64,000 nt of DNA from Rutidosis leptorrhynchoides (lineage: Eukaryota > Streptophyta > Magnoliopsida > Asterales > Asteraceae): assembly GCF_046630445.1 (NCBI RefSeq), contig NC_092336.1:203889001-203953000 (forward strand), written 5' to 3'. Position 1 is the first letter of the stretch. Each line of letters opens with the position of its first letter. The notes beneath the pieces are model-generated. The model worked only from the letters and a program-made list of their open reading frames with translations, did not search any database and had not been told where the DNA came from. Shown one piece after another: positions 52,553 to 62,383 of the stretch. The position numbers and the translations under genes are program-made.

Positions 52553-52588
52553 GTACCTACCCGTTAAATAAATTTCGTCCCGAAATTT
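52553..52588 (-). promoter_or_regulatory. E5 polypurine-tract region with hairpin
   Basis: On the - strand: AAATTTCG-GGA-CGAAATTT (arms 52581-52588 and 52570-52577), then TTAACGGGTAGGTAC (52567-52553) abutting the LTR. Confidence 0.7.
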
Positions 52589-55206
52589 TAAGCTGTTGAA
52601 GGTGTTGACGAATCTTCTGGAAATAGATGCGGGTATTTCTTCTTCATCTGATCTTCACACTCCCAGGTGAACTCGGGTCCTCTACGAGCATTCCATCGAA
52701 CCTTAACAATTGGTATCTTGTTTTGCTTAAGTCTTTTAACCTCACGATCCATTATTTCGACGGGTTCTTCGATGAATTGAAGTTTTTCGTTGATTTGGAT
52801 TTCATCTAACGGAATAGTGAGATCTTCTTTAGCAAAACATTTCTTCAAATTCGAGACGTGGAAAGTGTTATGTACAGCCGCGAGTTGTTGAGGTAACTCA
52901 AGTCGGTAAGCTACTGGTCCGACACGATCAATAATCTTGAATGGTCCAATATACCTTGGATTTAATTTCCCTCGTTTACCAAATCGAACAACGCCTTTCC
53001 AAGGTGCAACTTTAAGCATGACCATCTCTCCAATTTCAAATTCTATATCTTTTCTTTTAATGTCAGCGTAGCTCTTTTGTCGACTTTGGGCGGTTTTCCA
53101 CCGTTGTTGAATTTGGATGATCTTCTTGGTAGTTTCTTGTATAATCTCCGGACCCGTAATCTGTCTATCCCCCACTTCACTCCAACAAATCGAAGACCTG
53201 CACTTTCTACCATAAAGTGCTTCAAACGGCGCCATCTCAATGCTTGAATGGTAGCTGTTGTTGTAGGAAAATTCTGCTAACGGTAGATGTCGATCCCAAC
53301 TGTTTCCGAAATCAATAACACATGCTCGTAGCATGTCTTCAAGCGTTTGTATCGTCCTTTCGCTCTGCCCATCAGTTTGTGGATGATAGGCAGTACTCAT
53401 GTCTAGACGAGTTCCTAATGCTTGCTGTAATGTCTGCCAGAATCTTGAAATAAATCTACCATCCCTATCAGAGATAATAGAGATTGGTATTCCATGTCTG
53501 GAGACGACTTCCTTCAAATACAGTCGTGCTAACTTCTCCATCTTGTCATCTTCCCTTATTGGCAGGAAGTGTGCTGATTTGGTGAGATGATTAACTATTA
53601 CCCAAATAGTATCAAAACCACTTGCAGTCCTTGGCAATTTAGTGATGAAATCCATGGTAATGTTTTCCAATTTCCATTCCGGGATTTTGGGTTGTTGAAG
53701 TAGACCTGATGGTTTCTGATGCTCAGTTTTGACCTTAGAACACGTCAAACATTCTCCTACATATTTAGCAATATCGGCTTTCATACCCGGCCACCAAAAA
53801 TGTTTCTTGAGATCCTTGTACATCTTCCCCGTTCCAGGATGTATTGAGTATCTGGTTTTATGAGCTTCTCTAAGTACCATTTCTCTCATTTCTCCAAATT
53901 TTGGTACCCAAATCCTTTCAGCCCTATACCGGGTTCCGTCTTCCCGAATATTAAGATGCTTCTCCGATCCCTTGGGTATTTCATCCTTTAAATTTCCCTC
54001 TTTTAAAACTCCTTGTTGCGCCTCCTTTATTTGAGTAGTATGGTTATTATGAATCATTATATTCATAGATTTTACTCGAATGGGTTCTCTGTCCTTCCTG
54101 CTCAAGGCATCGGCTACCACATTTGCCTTCCCCGGGTGGTAACGAATCTCAAAATCGTAATCATTCAACAATTCAATCCACCTACGCTGCCTCATATTCA
54201 GTTGTTTCTGATTAAATATGTGTTGAAGACTTTTGTGGTCGGTATATATAATACTTTTGACCCCATATAAGTAGTGCCTCCAAGTCTTTAATGTAAAAAC
54301 AACCGCGCCTAATTCCAAATCATGTGTCGTATAATTTTGTTCGTGAATCTTCAATTGTCTAGACGCATAAGCAATCACCTTCGTTCGTTGCATTAATACA
54401 CAACCGAGACCTTGCTTTGATGCGTCACAATAAATCACAAAATCATCATTCCCTTCAGGCAATGACAATATAGGTGCCGTAGTTAGCTTTTTCTTCAATA
54501 ACTGAAACGCTTTCTCTTGTTCATCATTCCATTCAAATTTCGTCCCTTTATGCGTTAATGCAGTCAAGGGTTTTGCTATTCTGGAAAAGTCTTGGATGAA
54601 CCTTCTGTAGTAACCAGCTAGTCCTAAAAACTGGCGTATGTGTTTCGGAGTTTTCGGGGTTTCCCACTTTTCAACAGTTTCTATCTTTGTCGGATCCACC
54701 TTAATACCTTCTTTGTTCACTATGTGACCGAGGAATTGAACTTCTTCCAACCAAAATGCACACTTTGAAAACTTAGCATACAATTCTTCCTTCCTCAATA
54801 CTTCTAACACCTTTCTCAAATGTTCACCGTGTTCTTGGTCATTCTTTGAGTAAATAAGTATGTCATCAATGAAAACAATAACAAACTTGTCAAGGTTTGG
54901 TCCACACACTCGGTTCATAAGGTCCATGAACACAGCTGGTGCATTAGTTAAACCAAACGGTATGACCATAAACTCGTAATGACCGTAACGTGTTCTGAAA
55001 GCAGTCTTTGGAATATCATCTTCTTTCACCCGCATTTGATGATACCCGGAACGTAAGTCAATCTTTGAATAAACAGACGAGCCTTGTAGTTGATCAAATA
55101 AGTCGTCGATTCTCGGTAGTGGGTAGCGGTTCTTGATGGTAAGTTTGTTCAACTCTCGGTAGTCGATACACAACCTGAATGTACCATCTTTCTTCTTGAC
55201 AAACAA
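52588..55206 (-). CDS. E5 pol: reverse transcriptase, RNase H, integrase, chromodomain
   Basis: An 872-codon frame, also open upstream to 55266. RT is residues 1-200 with the catalytic FIDD at 112-115. RNase H has D261, E298, D323 and D366. The integrase zinc finger has H449, H456, C486 and C489. The integrase core has D519, D580 and E616, giving D-D-35-E. A GPY/F module (RYIGPFKI) lies at about 751-758, and a chromodomain-like tail at about 811-862. These copy element RNA to DNA and insert it; the chromodomain can steer insertion to marked chromatin. The conserved Asp of the usual VDRLTKSAHF segment is Asn here (540-547 region). The frame is separated from protease by a TAA (55267-55269) and a frameshift near 55290, so no full polyprotein can form without recoding. 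Confidence 0.95.
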   Translation of the reverse strand: MFVKKKDGTFRLCIDYRELNKLTIKNRYPLPRIDDLFDQLQGSSVYSKIDLRSGYHQMRVKEDDIPKTAFRTRYGHYEFMVIPFGLTNAPAVFMDLMNRVCGPNLDKFVIVFIDDILIYSKNDQEHGEHLRKVLEVLRKEELYAKFSKCAFWLEEVQFLGHIVNKEGIKVDPTKIETVEKWETPKTPKHIRQFLGLAGYYRRFIQDFSRIAKPLTALTHKGTKFEWNDEQEKAFQLLKKKLTTAPILSLPEGNDDFVIYCDASKQGLGCVLMQRTKVIAYASRQLKIHEQNYTTHDLELGAVVFTLKTWRHYLYGVKSIIYTDHKSLQHIFNQKQLNMRQRRWIELLNDYDFEIRYHPGKANVVADALSRKDREPIRVKSMNIMIHNNHTTQIKEAQQGVLKEGNLKDEIPKGSEKHLNIREDGTRYRAERIWVPKFGEMREMVLREAHKTRYSIHPGTGKMYKDLKKHFWWPGMKADIAKYVGECLTCSKVKTEHQKPSGLLQQPKIPEWKLENITMDFITKLPRTASGFDTIWVIVNHLTKSAHFLPIREDDKMEKLARLYLKEVVSRHGIPISIISDRDGRFISRFWQTLQQALGTRLDMSTAYHPQTDGQSERTIQTLEDMLRACVIDFGNSWDRHLPLAEFSYNNSYHSSIEMAPFEALYGRKCRSSICWSEVGDRQITGPEIIQETTKKIIQIQQRWKTAQSRQKSYADIKRKDIEFEIGEMVMLKVAPWKGVVRFGKRGKLNPRYIGPFKIIDRVGPVAYRLELPQQLAAVHNTFHVSNLKKCFAKEDLTIPLDEIQINEKLQFIEEPVEIMDREVKRLKQNKIPIVKVRWNARRGPEFTWECEDQMKKKYPHLFPEDSSTPSTA

Positions 55207-55286
55207 AACAGGAGCTCCCCACGGTGATGTGCTTGGTCGAATGAAACCACGTTCTAAAAGTTCTTGTTATTGGCTTTGCAGTTCTT

Positions 55287-56525
55287 TCATCTCGCTGGGT
55301 CGAGTCTGTAAGGAGCACGAGCTATTGGTGCAGCTCCTGGTACAAGATCTATTTGAAATTCAACGGATCGATGTGGGGGTAATCCCGGTAATTCTTTCGG
55401 AAATACATCGGGAAATTCTTTTGCGACGGGAACATCATTGATGCTCTTTTCTTCAGTTTGTACTTTCTCGACGTGTGCTAGAACAGCATAGCAACCTTTT
55501 CTTATTAGTTTTTGTGCCTTCAAATTACTAATAAGATGTAGCTTCGTGTTGCTCTTTTCTCCGTACACCATTAAGGGTTTTCCTTTTTCTCGTATAATGC
55601 GAATTGCATTTTTGTAACAAACGATCTCTGCTTTCACTTCTTTCAACCAGTCCATACCGATTATCACATCAAAACTCCCTAACTCTACTGGTATCAAGTC
55701 AATCTTAAATGTTTTGCTAACCAGTTTAATTTCTCGATTCCGACATATATTATCTGCTGAAATTAATTTACCATTTGCTAATTCGAGTAAAAATTTACTA
55801 TCCAAAGGCGTCAATGGACAACTTAATTTAGCACAAAAATCTCTACTCATATAGCTTCTATCCGCACCCGAATCAAATAAAATGTAAGCAGATTTATTGT
55901 CAATAAGAAACGTACCTGTAACAAGCTCCGGGTCTTCCTGTGCCTCTTCCGCATTAATATTGAAAACTCTTCCGCGGCCTTGTCCATTCGTGTTCTCCTG
56001 GTTCGGGAAATTTCTAATAATGTGGCCCGGTTTTCCACATTTATAACAAACTACATTGGCATAACTTGCTCCGACACTACTTGCTCCACCATTACTCGTT
56101 CCGACACCATTTGTTCCTTTCGTTCTATTAACCCCTGGTCCGTAGACCTCACACTTCACCGCGCTATGACCATTTCTTTTACACTTATTGCAAAATTTGG
56201 TGCAGAACCCCGAGTGATACTTTTCACACCTTTGGCATAGCTGCTTCTGATTGTTGTTGTTGTTGCGGTTATTATTGTTGTTGGGATGATTGTTGTAGTT
56301 GCTGTTGTTGTTGTTGTTATTGTTGGGCCGTTTGTTGTAGTTGCGATTGATGTTGCGATTGTTGGGATAATTGTTGCGATTATTGTTGTAATTGCTGTTG
56401 TTGTTATATTGGTGATTCTTATCACCGTTTTCCTCCCACTTTCTTTTGACTTGCTTCACATTGGCCTCTTCAGCAGTCTGTTCTTTAATTCTTTCTTCAA
56501 TCTGGTTCACTAGTTTGTGAGCCAT
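55287..56525 (-). CDS. E5 gag C-terminal part and aspartic protease
   Basis: A 412-codon frame in the same phase as the gag ORF upstream, separated only by a TAG (56553-56555). Residues 36-93 are very Asn-rich. One zinc knuckle is complete (C112, C115, H120, C125). A second has C160, C163 and H168 but Phe173 where Cys is expected. The protease active site DSGA is at 218-221, with the usual ILFDSGAD context. The frame ends at 55287 after RAPYRLDP because of a one-base loss relative to the pol frame. In the intact family this part binds RNA and processes the polyprotein. Confidence 0.9.
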   Translation of the reverse strand: MAHKLVNQIEERIKEQTAEEANVKQVKRKWEENGDKNHQYNNNSNYNNNRNNYPNNRNINRNYNKRPNNNNNNNSNYNNHPNNNNNRNNNNNQKQLCQRCEKYHSGFCTKFCNKCKRNGHSAVKCEVYGPGVNRTKGTNGVGTSNGGASSVGASYANVVCYKCGKPGHIIRNFPNQENTNGQGRGRVFNINAEEAQEDPELVTGTFLIDNKSAYILFDSGADRSYMSRDFCAKLSCPLTPLDSKFLLELANGKLISADNICRNREIKLVSKTFKIDLIPVELGSFDVIIGMDWLKEVKAEIVCYKNAIRIIREKGKPLMVYGEKSNTKLHLISNLKAQKLIRKGCYAVLAHVEKVQTEEKSINDVPVAKEFPDVFPKELPGLPPHRSVEFQIDLVPGAAPIARAPYRLDPAR

Positions 56526-56552
56526 TCTACATGCCTGTTGTATGGAGGCGGG

Positions 56553-57158
56553 CTAGTGTGAACTTATATCTTCTTGGATTCTTTCCGGTAATCCTTTCAC
56601 AAACGCGTCGATCTTCTCTTCCTCATCTTCGAACGCTCCCGGACACAATAGGCACAATTCTGTGAATCGTCTTTCATACGTGGTAATATCAAATCCTTGG
56701 GTTCGTAACCCTCTAAGTTCTGTCTTGAGCTTATTGACCTCGGTTCTGGGACGGTACTTCTCGTTCATCAAGTGCTTGAATGCTGACCACGGTAGTGCGT
56801 ACGCATCGTCTTGTCCCACTTGCTCTAGATAGGTATTCCACCATGTTAACGCAGAACCTGTGAAGGTATGCGTAGCGTACTTCACTTTGTCCTCTTCAGT
56901 ACACTTACTTATGGCAAACACCGATTCAACCTTCTCGGTCCACCGTTTCAATCCGATCGGTCCTTCGGTTCCATCAAATTCCAAAGGTTTGCAGGCAGTG
57001 AATTCTTTGTAGGTGCATCCTACACGATTTCCTGTACTGCTAGATCCAAGGTTATTGTTGGTATGTAGCGCAGCCTGTACTGCGGCTATGTTTGAAGCTA
57101 AAAAAGTACGGAATTCCTCTTCATTCATATTCACGGTGTGTCGAGTAGTCGGTGCCAT
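56553..57158 (-). CDS. E5 gag, capsid part (retrotransposon gag domain)
   Basis: I place the start at the second Met of the open frame (57158), because MAPTTR follows a purine-rich leader identical in E0 (6478). The retrotrans_gag-type region covers about residues 60-200, with LKRWTEKVESVF, ALTWWNTYLEQVG, YERRFTELCLL and FVKGLPERIQ. It would form the virus-like particle. It ends at the TAG 56553-56555, in frame with the downstream gag/protease ORF, so a single nonsense mutation is the simplest reading; programmed read-through cannot be excluded. Confidence 0.9.
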   Translation of the reverse strand: MAPTTRHTVNMNEEEFRTFLASNIAAVQAALHTNNNLGSSSTGNRVGCTYKEFTACKPLEFDGTEGPIGLKRWTEKVESVFAISKCTEEDKVKYATHTFTGSALTWWNTYLEQVGQDDAYALPWSAFKHLMNEKYRPRTEVNKLKTELRGLRTQGFDITTYERRFTELCLLCPGAFEDEEEKIDAFVKGLPERIQEDISSH

Positions 57159-57290
57159 TTCCTTCAAAATAGTCAAATGGAACAAGTTAATCATACAGAA
57201 TATTAAGAGTAGTTAATAGTATTTTGGAGCATAATATGAACTCATTTATAAAAGCTTTTTCTTCATATTAGCGTTTTATAAGTTTAAATT

Positions 57291-57311
57291 CGGGTAGTAC
57301 CTACCCGTTAA
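57291..57311 (-). other. internal PPT-like hairpin of E5
   Basis: CGGGTAGTACCTACCCG (57291-57307) is a perfect inverted repeat between the F-box ORF and gag. The 15-mer at 57297-57311 is identical to the PPT region 52553-52567. Confidence 0.75.
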
Positions 57312-57499
57312 GTTCATACTTAGTAGCTAATATACAATTCAACTACTACAATTCTATATGAAAAACTGATTATAATAATATTTCGCGTTCAAACTTTTAT
57401 ACAATATTTTACAAACTTACAATACCGCTTATTTTACATAAAGAATGAAATATAGCACACAATAACTTTGATACAAGATAGTTGTGAAGATAATTCTAG

Positions 57500-58183
57500 C
57501 TAGTACACAAGTCGTTCAGCAAAGGCAATAAAGACACGTAATTCATACGTCCAGAAACAAGTCATGCATTCTGGTTTTACTAGGACTACTTCCCATCCTT
57601 GGTCTTGTGGAACATAACCATTATGGCCGTTGATAAGACAGCGTGTTGTAACGTCGTCAAAGGGACGAGGGTTACGTAATGTCCAACAGTCCCGTAACAA
57701 TCTAAAAACCTCATTTCTTACCCCAATTACCGACTCCGTCACTTGTGGGAACGTTTTGTTTAATAGTTGTAGGCCGATGTTCTTGTTCTCACTTTGGTGA
57801 GAAGCGAACATTACTAATCCGTAAGCATAACATGCTTCTTTATGTTGCATGTTAGCCGCTTTTTCTAAATCACGAAGTCCAATATTCGGATATATTGAGT
57901 CAAAATAATTTCTTAACCCATTGCGTAAAATAGCATTTGGGTTCCCCGCAATATATGCGTCAAAGTAAACACATCGTAACTTATGGATTTCCCAATGTGA
58001 TATCCCCCATCTTTCGAACGAAAGCCTTTTATAAACCAAGGCATTCTTGGAACGTTCTTCGAATGTCTTACAAACTGATCTCGCCTTAAATAGTTGTGCC
58101 AAAGAATTCTGACCGACTCTAGACAAGGTTTCATCAATCATGTCTCCGGGTAGGTCTCTTAAAATATTGGGTTGTCTATCCAT
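57500..58183 (-). CDS. retrotransposon-encoded F-box-like protein
   Basis: A 227-codon intact ORF starting MDRQPNILRDLPGDMIDETL. Residues about 8-50 look like an F-box (LPGDMIDE, then SLAQLFKARSVCKTF), the SKP1-binding motif of SCF ubiquitin ligases. The middle (NAILRNGLRNYFDS, DLEKAANMQHKEACYAYGLVMFA, GLQLLNK) resembles the Sel1-like region of Arabidopsis At1g67623/At2g35280-type F-box proteins. It lies sense, after the acidic ORF and before gag. The E0 homologue is broken but collinear. It may recruit a host or element protein to an SCF complex; the target is unknown and expression is not shown. Confidence 0.75.
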   Translation of the reverse strand: MDRQPNILRDLPGDMIDETLSRVGQNSLAQLFKARSVCKTFEERSKNALVYKRLSFERWGISHWEIHKLRCVYFDAYIAGNPNAILRNGLRNYFDSIYPNIGLRDLEKAANMQHKEACYAYGLVMFASHQSENKNIGLQLLNKTFPQVTESVIGVRNEVFRLLRDCWTLRNPRPFDDVTTRCLINGHNGYVPQDQGWEVVLVKPECMTCFWTYELRVFIAFAERLVY

Positions 58184-58320
58184 TTTGTCTTTTTATACTG
58201 TAAAATAGACAAGAGTTAGATTCATAAAAAAAATACTTATTAATACAAGCAATTTTTACATATATCATAAAGCATAAGCACACTATATTACATATATTAC
58301 ACCACACGAATACAGCTATC

Positions 58321-58935
58321 TTATTCCAACTCGCTTGTTTCTTCTTCTTCGGTTTTGGTTCGTTTTGCCAAGTTTCTAGGGATATATGATGTTCCCCTAA
58401 TACGAGCCGTCGTTATCCACATTGGTTTAGAAAAACCTGGTGGTTTAGAGGTTCCCGGGTCATTGTTACAACTTAAGGACTTCGGGGGTTGACGATACAT
58501 ATAAAGTTCATCGGGGTTGGAATTAGATTTCTCTATTTTTATGCCCTTTCCCTTATTATTTTCTTTTGCCTTTTTAAATTCAGTTGGGGTAATTTCTATA
58601 ACATCATCGGAATTCTCGTCGGAATCCGATTCATCGGAGAATTGGTAATCCTCCCAATATTTTGCTTCCTTGGCGGAAACACCATTGACCATAATTAACC
58701 TTGGTCGGTTGGTTGAGGATTTTCTTTTACTTAACCATTTTATTATTTCCCCCACCGGTTCTATTTCTTCATCCGGTTCCGATTCTTCTTCCGGTTCCGA
58801 TTCTTCTTCTGGTTCCGACTCTTCTTCCGGTTCCTCTTCGGGAACTTGTGAATCAGTCCACGAATCATTCCAATTTACATTTGACTCTTCATTATTATTA
58901 GGTGAGTCAATGGGACTTGTTCTAGAGGTAGACAT
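58321..58935 (-). CDS. family A acidic ORF1, function unknown
   Basis: A 204-codon intact ORF, the first after the PBS. The N-terminus is Ser/Asn-rich (MSTSRTSPIDSPNNNEES). Residues about 33-62 are repeats of SEPEEE (an 18-bp DNA repeat near 58771-58840), followed by a basic KWLSKRKSS patch, a second acidic stretch (DESDSDENSDD), and a basic middle and C-terminus ending in Glu. There is no known domain. High charge suggests a disordered nuclear protein. A worn homologue is in E0 (4713-5293). It is 137 bp upstream of the F-box ORF in the same sense, so both could be read from one transcript. Confidence 0.65.
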   Translation of the reverse strand: MSTSRTSPIDSPNNNEESNVNWNDSWTDSQVPEEEPEEESEPEEESEPEEESEPDEEIEPVGEIIKWLSKRKSSTNRPRLIMVNGVSAKEAKYWEDYQFSDESDSDENSDDVIEITPTEFKKAKENNKGKGIKIEKSNSNPDELYMYRQPPKSLSCNNDPGTSKPPGFSKPMWITTARIRGTSYIPRNLAKRTKTEEEETSELE

Positions 58936-59130
58936 CTATCACATAATATCAAACGCGTTAAGAGATTAATATATCACATAATATTCACATGTTAAAAATA
59001 TATAGTTTCCAACAAAATTTGTTAAGCAATCATTTTTCAAGTAGACACGGTCGAAGTCCAGACTCACTAATGCATCCTAACAAACTCGATAAGACACACT
59101 AATGCAAAATTCTGGTTCTCTAAGACCAAC

Positions 59131-59142
59131 GCTCTGATACCA
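59131..59142 (-). promoter_or_regulatory. E5 primer-binding site
   Basis: TGGTATCAGAGC on the - strand, two bases from the 5' LTR; matches initiator tRNA-Met. Confidence 0.9.
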
Positions 59143-59144
59143 AC

Positions 59145-62100
59145 TGAAATGTCCCGTTCTTATTGATTAAAAACGTTCCATATTAATTGATTTCGTTGCG
59201 AGGTTTTGACCTCTATATGAGACGTTTTTCAAAGACTGCATTCATTTTAAAACAAACCATAACCTTTATTTCATCAATAAAGGTTTAAAAAGCTTTACGT
59301 AGATTATCAAATAATGATAATCTAAAATATCCTGTTTACACACGACCATTACATAATGGTTTACAATACAAATATGTTACAACAAAATAAGTTTCTTGAA
59401 TGCAGTTTTTATACAATATCATACAAGCATGGACTCCAAATCTCGTCCTTATTTAAGTATGCGACAGCGGAAGCTCTTAATAATCACCTGAGAATAAACA
59501 TGCTTAAAACGTCAACAAAAATGTTGGTGAGTTATAGGTTTAACCTATATATATCAAATCATAATAATAGACCACAAGATTTCATATTTCAATACACACC
59601 CCATACATAGAGATAAAAATCATTCATATGGTGAACACCTGGTAACCGACATTAACAAGATGCATTTATAAGAATATCCCCATCATTCCGGGACACCCTT
59701 CGGATATGATATAAATTTCGAAGTACTAAAGCATCCGGTACTTTGGATGGGGTTTGTTAGGCCCAATAGATCTATCTTTAGGATTCGCGTCAATTAGGGT
59801 GTCTGTTCCCTAATTCTTAGATTACCAGACTTAATAAAAAGGGGCATATTCGATTTCGATAATTCAACCATAGAATGTAGTTTCACGTACTTGTGTCTAT
59901 TTTGTAAATCATTTATAAAACCTGCATGTATTCTCATCCCAAAAATATTAGATTTTAAAAGTGGGACTATAACTCACTTTCACAGATTTTTACTTCGTCG
60001 GGAAGTAAGACTTGGCCACTGGTTGATTCACGAACCTATAACAATATATACATATATATCAAAGTATGTTCAAAATATATTTACAACACTTTTAATATAT
60101 TTTGATGTTTTAAGTTTATTAAGTCAGCTGTCCTCGTTAGTAACCTACAACTAGTTGTCCACAGTTAGATGTACAGAAATAAATCGATAAATATTATCTT
60201 GAATCAATCCACGACCCAGTGTATACGTATCTCAGTATTATTTTGGAATCAACATCAACCCTGTATAGCTAACTCCAACATTCACATATAGAGTGTCTAT
60301 GGTTGTTCCGAAATATATATAGATGTGTCGACATGATAGGTCGAAACATTGTATACGTGTCTATGGTATCTCAAGATTACATAATATACAATACAAGTTG
60401 ATTAAGTTATGGTTGGAATAGATTTGTTACAAATTTTCACGTAGCTAAAATGAGAAAAATTATCCAATCTTGTTTTACCCATAACTTCTTCATTTTAAAT
60501 CCGTTTTGAGTGAATCAAATTGCTATGGTTTCATATTGAACTCTATTTTATGAATCTAAACAGAAAAAGTATAGGTTTATAGTCGGAAAAATAAGTTACA
60601 AGTCGTTTTTGTAAAGGTAGTCATTTCAGTCGAAAGAACGACGTCTAGATGACCATTTTAGAAAACATACTTCCACTTTGAGTTTAACCATAATTTTTGG
60701 ATATAGTTTCATGTTCATAATAAAAATCATTTTCTCAGAATAACAACTTTTAAATCAAAGTTTATCATAGTTTTTAATTAACTAACCCAAAACAGCCCGC
60801 GGTGTTACTACGACGGCGTAAATCCGGTTTTACAGTGTTTTTCGTGTCTCCAGGTTTTAAATCATTAAGTTAGCATATAATATAGATATAGAACATGTGT
60901 TTAGTTGATTTTAAAAGTCAAGTTAGAAGGATTAACTTTTGTTTGTGAACAAGTTTAGAATTAACTAAACTATGTTCTAGTGATTACAAGTTTAAACCTT
61001 CGAATAAGATAGCTTTATATGTATGAATTGAATGATGTTATGAACATCATTACTACCTTAAGTTCCTTGAATAAACCTACTGGAAAAGTGAAAAATGGAT
61101 CTAGCTTCAACGGATCCTTGGATGGCTCGAAGTTCTTGAAGCAGAATCATGACACGAAAACAAATTCAAGTAAGATCATCACTTGAAATAAGATTGTTAT
61201 AGTTATAGAAATTGAACCAAAGTTTGAATATGATTATTACCTTGTATTAGAATGATAACCTACTGTAAGAAACAAAGATTTCTTGAGGTTGGATGATCAC
61301 CTTACAAGATTGGAAGTGAGCTAGCAAACATGAAAGTATTCTTGATTTTATGTAACTAGAACTTGTAGAATATATGAAGAACACTTAGAACTTGAAGATA
61401 GAACTTGAGAGAGATCAATTAGATGAATAAAATTGAAGAATGAAAGTGTTTGTAGGTGTTTTTAGTCGTTGGTGTATGGATTAGATATAAAGGATATGTA
61501 ATTTTGTTTTCATGTAAATAAGTCATGAATGATTACTCATATTTTTGTAATTTTATGAGATATTTCATGCTAGTTGCCAAATGATGGTTCCCACATGTGT
61601 TAGGTAACTCACATGGGCTGCTAAGATCTGATCATTGGAGTGTATATACCAATAGTACATACATCTAAAAGCTGTGTATTGTACGAGTACGAATACGGGT
61701 GCATACGAGTAGAATTATTGATGAAACTGAACGAGGATGTAATTGTAAGCATTTTTGTTAAGTAGAAGTATTTTGATAAGTGTATTAAAGTCTTTCAAAA
61801 TTGTATAAATACATATTAAAACACTACATGTATATACATTTTAACTGAGTCGTTAAGTCATCGTTAGTCGTTACATGTAAGTGTTGTTTTGAAACCTTTA
61901 GGTTAACGATCTTGTTAAATGTTGTTAACCCAATGTTTATAATATCAAATGAGATTTTAAATTATTATATTATCATGATATTATCATGTATGAATATCTC
62001 TTAATATGATATATATATATATACATTAAATGTCTTTACAACGATAATCGTTACATATATGTTTCGTTTAAAAATCATTAAGTTAGTAGTCTTGTTTTTA

Positions 62101-62378
62101 CATATGTAGTTCATTGTTAATATACTTAATGATATGTTTACTTATCATAGTATCATGTTAACTATATATATATCCATATATATGTCATCATATAGTTTTT
62201 ACAAGTTTTAACGTTCGTGAATCACCGGTCAACTTGGGTGGTCAATTGTCTATATGAAACATATTTCAATTAATCAAGTCTTAACAAGTTTGATTGCTTA
62301 ACATGTTGGAAACATTTAATCATGTAAATATCAATCTCAATTAATATATATAAACATGGAAAAGTTCGGGTCACTACA
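59145..62378 (-). repeat. E5 5' LTR (3234 bp)
   Basis: Same ends as the left LTR. A candidate TATA (TATAAAT, 59917-59911 on the - strand) sits beside the GAGAATACATGC block. ORFs at 59356 and 59891 are duplicated LTR sequence, not genes. Confidence 0.95.
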
Positions 62379-62383
62379 CATAC
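62379..62383. repeat. target-site duplication of E5, right copy
   Basis: CATAC, identical to 49299-49303. Confidence 0.95.

Larger units (their letters stand above)
49304..62378 (-). mobile_element. E5: near-complete family A chromovirus with F-box gene
   Basis: A 13,075-bp element, - strand: 3' LTR 49304-52552, interior 52553-59144, 5' LTR 59145-62378, PBS 59131-59142, TSD CATAC. Sense order: acidic ORF, F-box-like ORF, PPT-like hairpin, gag, protease, RT, RNase H, integrase, chromodomain, PPT. The chromodomain, long LTRs and tRNA-Met PBS fit the Tekay/Del chromovirus group. LTRs differ by about 1% in sampled parts. Two nonsense codons (56553-56555, 55267-55269) and one frameshift (about 55290) break gag-pol. 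Confidence 0.95.

Noticed and set aside
56156-56513. ORFs rich in Ile/Thr or Val on both strands opposite gag-protease
   Set aside because: Shadows of the Asn-rich AAC/AAT repeat in the real gag ORF.
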